The notes under the pieces were generated by a model. The model made no database searches. It saw only the letters and a program-made list of their open reading frames with translations, and was not told the origin of the DNA. A stretch of DNA of 11,790 nt, from positions 1 to 11,790 of the forward strand of contig VBKQ01000225.1 in the NCBI GenBank assembly GCA_005879505.1. The letters run 5' to 3'. Source of the DNA: Deltaproteobacteria bacterium. GTDB lineage: Bacteria > Myxococcota > Myxococcia > Myxococcales > 40CM-4-68-19. Both the position numbers and the translations under genes were made by a program. Numbering within the stretch: position 1 is the stretch's first letter; the number at the start of each line of letters is the position of its first letter. Below are positions 6,902 through 11,790 of this stretch, piece by piece.

Positions 6902-7653
6902 CCCAGGCGTGCACGAGATGCCTCGGACGCAAGCGCCGCCCGGCTGGGAGGACGCCGAGCGGGCAGAACGGCTCGCGGCCCGCATGCCCGCAGAGACCGG
7001 GCTGCCGGCTGCGGAGTTGCTCGCGCTCTGCGCGCAGAGCGCCGAGCCCGACGGCGCGCTCACCGGGTCCGTCCGCGCGCTGGCCGCCCGCAAGGACCGC
7101 TACGGAGGCCCGGCGGCCCGCGAGACGCTCGCACCGCTCGTCCGCGTTTGCGCCAGCTCGAAATTCCTCGCCCAGCTGCTCGCCGCCCGTCCACGGCTCG
7201 TCGATCTGCTCGGCTGCGGCCGGTTCCTGGAGGAGCCGCTTCCGCTTCGCACCGCCCTCTGCACCGACGCGATCTCGCTCGCCCGCCGGCTGCGGCGCCA
7301 CAAGCAAGCGGAGGTGCTGCGCATCGCGCTGCGCGATCTTTCGGGTGCGTCGATCCCGGAGGTGACCCGCGATCTGTCGCGGCTCGCCGCTCAGGCATTC
7401 GAGGCGTCCGTGCAGTTCCACTACCGTCGCTTGTGCGCGATGCACGGCCCTCCGGCGGGGCGCAGCGCGAGCGGCCCATCCGGGTTCTGCGTCCTCGGCA
7501 TGGGCAAGCTCGGCGGAGAGGAGCTGAACTTCTCCTCCGATGCCGACGTGCTCTACGTGTACGACAAGGACGGCCGGACCGCGGGACCCAACCCGATCGA
7601 TCATTTCGCGTTCTACGCGCGCCTGGCCGAGGCGGTCACGGCCGCCGTCGGGT

Positions 7654-7686
7654 CGCCGGGGGCGGCGCCCGAAGGTGGGGCGCTTT
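7654..7686 (+). other. glnE: Deletion/frameshift junction in glnE
   Basis: Frame-one homology stops at the proline codon 7656-7658 and frame-two homology resumes at about 7672-7686. The junction carries an all-GC hairpin, CGCCG (7654-7658) and CGGCG (7663-7667) around four Gs, overlapping GGCGCC (7664-7669). Such a structure could promote a real deletion or cause reads to be lost or collapsed. Confidence 0.7.
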
Positions 7687-9765
7687 GCGCTGCTCAAGGC
7701 CCGTCCCATCGCTGGAGATCTGGCGACCGGCGACGAGGCGCTGCTCCGACTCACGCCGTTCGTGTTCCGCAAGTACTTCGACCTGAAGGCGATCGACGAG
7801 GTGCGCCGGCTCAAGGCGCGCGCGGAAAAGGCGGCGGCTCGCGCCCGCGGCGTCGATCTGAAGCTCGGCCGCGGCGGCATCCGCGAGATCGAGTTCTTCG
7901 TCCAGGCCCTGCAGCTCCTCCACGGCGGTCGGGACGCGAATCTGCGCGTGCGCGGGACGCTCAAGACGCTGGACAGGCTCCTCTACGCGGGCCTGATCTC
8001 GAGCCGCGATCGCGACGAGCTGGGCGAGGCGTATGTGGTCCTGCGCCGGCTCGAGCACCGCATCCAGATGGTGGCGGAGCGGCAGACTCACGCCATGCCC
8101 GAGGACCGGCGCGAGCGCGAGCGCCTTGCGCGCCGCGCCGGCTATCCGGATGCGGCGGCGATGGAGGGCGACCTCGCCGCCCACCGCTCCAACGTGGAAG
8201 CGCGCTTCAAGGATCTCCTCCGCGTCGCCTCCGGAGATGCGCCCCGCGTGGATCCGCGCGCCGCCGCGGCCGCCGACCCCGAGGCGACCACCCAGCAGCG
8301 CTCTGCCGCCCTCGCCGAGCTCGGATTCGATCAGCCCGAGGCCAGCGCCGAAGAACTGGCCCGGCTCGCGCGCAAGCGCGGCACGCCGTTCCAGGATCCG
8401 CAGCCGCTCGGCCCCGCGCTCTTGATGGAGCTTGCCGCGGCCCCGGATCCGGACCAGGCCCTGCGGCACCTGGCGGACCTGTTCGGCAGTCTCGCGAATC
8501 CTCGTGCCACAAGCGATCTGCTCGCGCAGAGCCCGCGCACCGCCCGGCTCCTGGTGTCCCTCTTCGGATCGAGCGATTACCTGTCCCGGCAGCTCTTGCG
8601 CCATCCCGAGCTCATCGACCAGCTCGTGCTGCGCGGCTCGGCGGCCCTGGTGCGGGAACGAGCGGATCTGCGGGCCGATCTGGCGAACCGGCTCCGCGCC
8701 GTTCCCGCGTCCGACGTCGAGGCGACGCTCACCGAGCTGCGGCGTTTCCGCAACGAGGAGGTGCTGCGCATCGCGCTCCACGACGTGGCCGGAGCGCTGG
8801 CCGTCGAGCAGGTCTCGCGCCAGCTGTCCGATCTCGCCGACGTCTGTGTCGAGGCGTGCTTCTCGCTGGCATGGGCGGAGATCGAGAAGCGCTACGGCAA
8901 GCGCGACGCGACCATGGTGGTGATCGCGCTCGGCAAGCTGGGGGGCCGCGAGCTCGGATACCACTCCGATCTCGATCTCCTCTTCCTCTACTCGTCCGCC
9001 GGAGAGCACGGCGCCAACCACGAGTACTTTGCGCGCATCGCGCAGAAGCTGATCAGCCACCTCACGCTTCCCCTGCGCGAGGGGTTTCTCTACCGGATCG
9101 ATACCCGCCTGCGGCCGAGCGGAAACCATGGGCCGCTGGTGATCTCGTTCGATGCCCTCGACGACTATCACGCGCGCGAAGCGCGCCTCTGGGAGCGGCA
9201 GGCGTTGCTGCGCGCCCGTCCCGTCGCCGGCGACGAGGCTTTGTTCAGCCGCGCGTTCGCGCAGGTGCTCGAGCCGAGCGTGTTCCGCCCCATCGACCGC
9301 GGCGCCGCGGCGAAAGAGCTGCTGGCGATGCGCGATCGCATGGAGCGCGAAATTGCCGGCGAATCAGGCGGCTTGTACAATTCAAAACTGGGGCGCGGAG
9401 GGCTCGTAGACGTGGAGTTCGCGGCGCAGTTCCTCCAGCTCGCGCACGGGGCGAGGGAGCCGTCGGTGCGCTCGGCAAACACGTCACAAGCGCTCGCGCT
9501 GCTCTTGAAGCACGGCCATCTCGCTCCGCAGGACTACACGCCGCTCGCCCGGGGCTACCGCTTCTTGCGCCGCCTGGAATCGCGGCTGCGGATCGTCCGC
9601 GACCGTTCGGTCGATCGCGTTCCGCAGAGCGGTCCCGAGCTGCTCAGGCTCGCGCGCCGGATGGGCTACTCGGGCCGCCGCGCCGGGGAGGAGCTGCTGG
9701 CCGACTATCAGCGGACCGCGGCGCAGATCCGCGGCGCGTTCCTGCGCGTGCTTGGGGGCGCATGA
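7675..9765 (+). CDS. glnE: Intact C-terminal part of GlnE (adenylyltransferase half) as an open frame
   Basis: This frame stays open and carries every expected C-terminal GlnE element. It has the AR-half tail LKLGRGGIREIEFFVQALQL and a helical linker. The AT nucleotidyltransferase core follows: VIALGKLGGRELGYHSDLDL with Asp-x-Asp, GFLYRIDTRLRPSGNHGPLV with the third carboxylate, then ARLWERQALLRARPVAGDE. SKLGRGGLVDVEFAAQFLQL and a final helical domain complete it. If the lesion is real, adenylyltransferase activity could survive only by internal initiation. GTG at 7675 is one possible start, but it has no convincing ribosome-binding site, and the start given here is only the first plausible in-frame codon. 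The patatin gene begins 25 bases after the stop. This entry is the same gene as the disrupted glnE above. Confidence 0.6.
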   Translation: MGRFALLKARPIAGDLATGDEALLRLTPFVFRKYFDLKAIDEVRRLKARAEKAAARARGVDLKLGRGGIREIEFFVQALQLLHGGRDANLRVRGTLKTLDRLLYAGLISSRDRDELGEAYVVLRRLEHRIQMVAERQTHAMPEDRRERERLARRAGYPDAAAMEGDLAAHRSNVEARFKDLLRVASGDAPRVDPRAAAAADPEATTQQRSAALAELGFDQPEASAEELARLARKRGTPFQDPQPLGPALLMELAAAPDPDQALRHLADLFGSLANPRATSDLLAQSPRTARLLVSLFGSSDYLSRQLLRHPELIDQLVLRGSAALVRERADLRADLANRLRAVPASDVEATLTELRRFRNEEVLRIALHDVAGALAVEQVSRQLSDLADVCVEACFSLAWAEIEKRYGKRDATMVVIALGKLGGRELGYHSDLDLLFLYSSAGEHGANHEYFARIAQKLISHLTLPLREGFLYRIDTRLRPSGNHGPLVISFDALDDYHAREARLWERQALLRARPVAGDEALFSRAFAQVLEPSVFRPIDRGAAAKELLAMRDRMEREIAGESGGLYNSKLGRGGLVDVEFAAQFLQLAHGAREPSVRSANTSQALALLLKHGHLAPQDYTPLARGYRFLRRLESRLRIVRDRSVDRVPQSGPELLRLARRMGYSGRRAGEELLADYQRTAAQIRGAFLRVLGGA

Positions 9766-9790
9766 GCGCGCCGGGCGGTCACGGCGCGCC

Positions 9791-11098
9791 ATGACGCTGC
9801 TCCAGGAAAGATTCGCGGAAGTCGGGCCCATCACCGCCATGGAGACGCAGCTCGCGCGCGCGGCGGTCGCGGCGCGCGGGCGGCTCGACGAGCGTGACGA
9901 GACCTCGATCAGGTACGCGCTCGCGCTCAGCCGCTGCTGGCACGTGCGCGCCCCTGATGGGCGAGACGTCGCCGTGGCGGCGATCCTGCGCCCCTTCCGC
10001 GAGAGGCTGGTGCAGGTGCTCTGGCCTCTGCTGGATCCGCAGCGGCCGCTGCTGGCCGCGCCGCACGAGCTGCTGCCGGCTGCCCGGGAAGCGCAGCGGA
10101 TCGCTCAGGAAGCGTTGGCGCAGATCGCGCAGCAGCTCGGGCACCGCCTTCCCAGCGAGCGACTCGACCGGGAGGTGCGCGAGCGGCACCTGGTGCTCGT
10201 CTGCGGCGGAGGCGGCGGCACCGGATACGTACACCTCGCCGCCTTCGCGCTGCTGGAGGCGGCCGGTCTTCAGCCCGCGATGCTGGCTGGCAGCTCGATG
10301 GGAGCGATCCTCGGGCTCTTCCGGGCCCGAGAGCGGCGATTCGACCTGGCCCGGATTCCGGAGATCCTGCAGGACCTCACCTACAGGAAGATCTTCCGCC
10401 TCATCCCGCAGCCGAGCATGTATGGCCTGCCGGGGCCCCTGCGGCTGCACTTGCGGGCCGCGATCGGTCACTGGTTCCGGCACCCGGACGGGTCTCCTCT
10501 CCGGATGTCTGATCTTCCCATTCCGCTTCTCGTCACCGTCACCGGCATCCGCCGCGGCAAACTCCCCCGCCCCCTCGAGGAGTACGAGGCCATGCTCGGC
10601 GTACCGGATCCCGATCCGTCGCGCTGGGGGATCCGCGCGCTGCATCGCAACGTGCGGCAGCTGACGGCGGCGATCTCCGAGCTCGCCCGGATCCCGCGCT
10701 TGACTGCCCGGCTGGTGTTCGGCGCCTCGGAGGAGACCCGCCAGGCCGATGCCATCGATGCGGCCGGCTTCTCGGCCAGCGTGCCCGGCGTCATCCACTA
10801 CGACGTCCTGCGCGACGACGCACGCATGCACGAGCTGCTGCAGGGTCTGCTCGAGAGGCACGATCTCCTCCGCCTCTGCGACGGAGGCGTAGTCGACAAC
10901 GTCCCCGTGCGCACCGCGTGGCAGCACGTGCAGCGCGCGGGACTGCCCGGGCTGGGAAGCCGGAACGTGGTCATCTTCGCGCTCGACCCATCGTGCGCTC
11001 GGCGAAGGAAGAGCTCCTCGACGAGCTCCCCACTTTGCAGCGGCTGCTGGCGCCGATCCCTCCGCTTCCAAGCTGAAAGTCAAACGCGGAGCGTTTGA
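9791..11098 (+). CDS. Patatin-like phospholipase (probable frameshift near the 3' end)
   Basis: Patatin-like proteins are Ser-Asp dyad lipid acyl hydrolases. After about 130 residues of helical N-terminal sequence (MTLLQERFAEVGPITAMETQ at the start), the patatin core begins with LVLVCGGGGGTGYVHLAAF, the glycine-rich oxyanion hole. LAGSSMGAILG follows, with nucleophile Ser169 in GxSxG, and LCDGGVVDNVPV carries the catalytic Asp364 in DGG. There is no signal peptide, so it may be cytosolic or a secretion substrate. The tail after NVVIFALDP (residue 400) turns into an unlikely Ser/Cys/Arg-rich stretch (SCARRRKSSSTSSPLCSGC). The frame starting at 10987 instead reads VRSAKEELLDELPTLQRLL with stronger G/C third positions and stops at 11074-11076. 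A single missing base near 10985-10990 would join them. ATG 9791 follows glnE by 25 bases with no clear Shine-Dalgarno sequence; translation may depend on glnE. Confidence 0.88.
   Translation: MTLLQERFAEVGPITAMETQLARAAVAARGRLDERDETSIRYALALSRCWHVRAPDGRDVAVAAILRPFRERLVQVLWPLLDPQRPLLAAPHELLPAAREAQRIAQEALAQIAQQLGHRLPSERLDREVRERHLVLVCGGGGGTGYVHLAAFALLEAAGLQPAMLAGSSMGAILGLFRARERRFDLARIPEILQDLTYRKIFRLIPQPSMYGLPGPLRLHLRAAIGHWFRHPDGSPLRMSDLPIPLLVTVTGIRRGKLPRPLEEYEAMLGVPDPDPSRWGIRALHRNVRQLTAAISELARIPRLTARLVFGASEETRQADAIDAAGFSASVPGVIHYDVLRDDARMHELLQGLLERHDLLRLCDGGVVDNVPVRTAWQHVQRAGLPGLGSRNVVIFALDPSCARRRKSSSTSSPLCSGCWRRSLRFQAESQTRSV
11080..11098. terminator. Perfect 8-base-pair hairpin after the patatin gene, possible terminator or operator
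   Basis: TCAAACGC (11080-11087) and GCGTTTGA (11091-11098) form a perfect stem around the loop GGA. A G-T pair at 11079/11099 could extend it by one step. It starts 3 bases after the probable true patatin stop (11074-11076), the usual place for a terminator. No T-run follows directly; only a pyrimidine stretch at 11110-11123 does. It could instead be a dyad operator upstream of ilvE. Confidence 0.5.
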
Positions 11099-11112
11099 TG
11101 TGAAGGCGTGCC

Positions 11113-11118
11113 TATCTT
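11113..11118 (+). promoter_or_regulatory. Weak candidate -10 element for ilvE (TATCTT)
   Basis: TATCTT matches TATAAT at four of six positions and stands out in GC-rich DNA 60 bases before the ilvE start. No good -35 is found at 16-18 bases upstream; that area is the perfect dyad at 11080-11098, which could bind an activator. This is weak evidence. Confidence 0.22.
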
Positions 11119-11178
11119 TCTTTACGCCCGCGTGCGTGCTAAGAGGGCGCGCCCCCGACCTTCAAGCCGAGGCGAATC

Positions 11179-11790
11179 GTGGCCGCGAAGAAAGTCGAGA
11201 AGCTCAAGGAATCCCAGTTCATCTGGATGGACGGCAAGCTCGTCCCCTGGGCCGACGCGAAAGTGCACGTCCTCACGCACTCGCTCCATTACGGCGTCGC
11301 CGTGTTCGAGGGCATTCGCTGCTACCCGCAGCCAGACGGCCGCGGGGCGATCTTCCGCCTGCGTGAGCACGTCCGCCGCCTCTTCGAGAGCGCACACATC
11401 TGCCTGATGGAGATGCCCTTCACCAAGGAGCAGGTCTTCGAGTCCTGCAAGCAGGTGATGGTCGCCAACAAGATGAACGAGGGATACCTGCGGCCCATCG
11501 CCTATTACTCGGACGGGCTGATGGGAGTTGGCGCGGTGAACCCGGTGCGCCTCTGCATCGCCACCTGGTACTGGGGAGCCTATCTCGGAGAGGAAGGGCT
11601 CAAGAAGGGGATCCGGGTGAAGATCAGCTCGTTCACCCGGATGCACATGAACTCCGACCCGACACGCGCGAAGGTGACGGGGCACTACCTCAACGGCGTG
11701 CTGGCGAAGCGCGAAGCGCTGATGGCGGGTTACGACGAGGCCATCCTCCTCGACCAGCAGGGATACGTCGCCGAGGCGACGGGCGAGAAC
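11179..11790 (+). CDS. ilvE: Branched-chain amino acid aminotransferase (N-terminal 204 residues, cut by window edge)
   Basis: IlvE is a cytoplasmic fold-type IV PLP aminotransferase that makes or degrades leucine, isoleucine and valine, using glutamate/2-oxoglutarate as partner. The visible part starts VAAKKVEKLKESQFIWMDGK and continues WADAKVHVLTHSLHYGVAVF with EGIR, the standard N-terminal signature. LRPIAYYSDGLMGVG follows. The active-site segment is SDPTRAKVTGHYLNGVLAKR, in which Lys165 is the expected PLP Schiff-base lysine. Then comes GYDEAILLDQQGYVAEATGEN, matching the family's 'GY.EAilLd..GyvaEg.geN' pattern at the window end. About a third of the usual 300-residue length lies outside. 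The GTG start is well placed after GAGG (11169-11172). A 102-base gap, or 80 bases if the patatin stop in the window frame is used, separates it from the patatin gene, with a perfect hairpin in between, so it is probably its own transcription unit. Confidence 0.96.
   Translation, partial: MAAKKVEKLKESQFIWMDGKLVPWADAKVHVLTHSLHYGVAVFEGIRCYPQPDGRGAIFRLREHVRRLFESAHICLMEMPFTKEQVFESCKQVMVANKMNEGYLRPIAYYSDGLMGVGAVNPVRLCIATWYWGAYLGEEGLKKGIRVKISSFTRMHMNSDPTRAKVTGHYLNGVLAKREALMAGYDEAILLDQQGYVAEATGEN

Larger units (their letters stand above)
6909..9765 (+). pseudogene. glnE: Bifunctional glutamine synthetase adenylyltransferase/adenylyl-removing enzyme, disrupted by an internal deletion and frameshift
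   Basis: GlnE adds AMP to glutamine synthetase (C-terminal AT half) or removes it (N-terminal AR half) in response to nitrogen status via PII. The AR half is read in the frame of 6909 and shows LGMGKLGGEELNFSSDADVL with its Asp-x-Asp pair, then HFAFYARLAEAVTAAVGSP ending at 7658. From about 7672 the homology continues one frame over (GRFALLKARPIAGDLATGDE, then LKLGRGGIREIEFFVQALQL) through the complete AT half to TGA at 9763-9765. Between GSP and ALLKARP there are only 28 bases, whereas the equivalent stretch in the AT half spans 43 codons. About 100 bases are therefore missing, including the AR copy of RxDxRLRPxG. Start candidates are GTG 6909 and ATG 6918; an upstream TTG at 6876 is unlikely. 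No stop codon interrupts frame one near the junction, so ribosomes would read on out of frame. The lesion could be a real mutation or an assembly error. The identity is certain. Confidence 0.93.

Noticed and set aside
6876..6908. TTG at 6876 as the glnE start
   Set aside because: It would lie upstream of the -10-like TAGACT and adds residues with no family resemblance. GTG 6909 or ATG 6918 fit better.
7640..7700. Programmed ribosomal frameshifting in glnE
   Set aside because: There is no slippery heptamer, no stop codon in the first frame at the junction, and about 100 bases of conserved coding sequence are missing. A deletion explains the data better.
11100..11178. Attenuator or leader peptide for ilvE rich in Leu/Ile/Val codons
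   Set aside because: The frames starting at 11100 and 11108 do not end before ilvE, show no run of branched-chain codons, and no competing stem was found.
1..11790. Defence system, prophage, insertion sequence, CRISPR array, tRNA or rRNA
   Set aside because: No direct-repeat array, transposase, integrase, terminal inverted repeats or RNA-gene sequence was recognised. All genes except the small membrane protein belong to named families.

Overview
The window is a GC-rich, gene-dense stretch of a bacterial chromosome with nine protein genes and no RNA genes, insertion sequences, CRISPR arrays or long gene-free stretches. A CdnL/CarD-type RNA polymerase regulator very close to the myxobacterial form, the patatin family, a lone CBM9-like lipoprotein and the base composition suggest Myxococcota (Deltaproteobacteria, for example an Anaeromyxobacter-like lineage). 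This taxonomic placement is inference. Both window ends cut genes (uvrB on the left, ilvE on the right).

Left block, minus strand (1-3378), in transcription order: cdnL (RNA polymerase regulator), cysS (cysteinyl-tRNA synthetase), a GNAT acetyltransferase coupled to cysS by a 4-base GTGA overlap, then uvrB (nucleotide excision repair), cut by the window edge. cdnL is divergent from comEC (3516-5717, plus), the membrane channel for DNA uptake. The two promoters stand back to back in a 137-base intergenic region. comEC converges, with only 2 bases between stop codons, on a minus-strand pair: a small two-helix membrane protein with a PH-like domain followed by a CBM9-like lipoprotein. Right block, plus strand (about 6909 to the end): glnE (glutamine synthetase adenylyltransferase/adenylyl-removing enzyme), a patatin-like phospholipase and ilvE (branched-chain aminotransferase).

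The window is mostly housekeeping. I do not see an undescribed system. The most notable observations are: (1) glnE is broken in its N-terminal half. Compared with its own C-terminal half, about 100 bases are missing, including the RxDxRLRP catalytic segment, and the frame changes. (2) The patatin gene probably has a one-base frameshift near its 3' end, with the true end at 11076 followed at once by a perfect hairpin. (3) Several genes have a -10-like hexamer (TAGACT twice, TATGCT) only 6-8 bases before the start codon and no Shine-Dalgarno sequence, which suggests leaderless transcripts. Two indel-type lesions in neighbouring conserved genes point to draft or metagenome assembly error as the first explanation.
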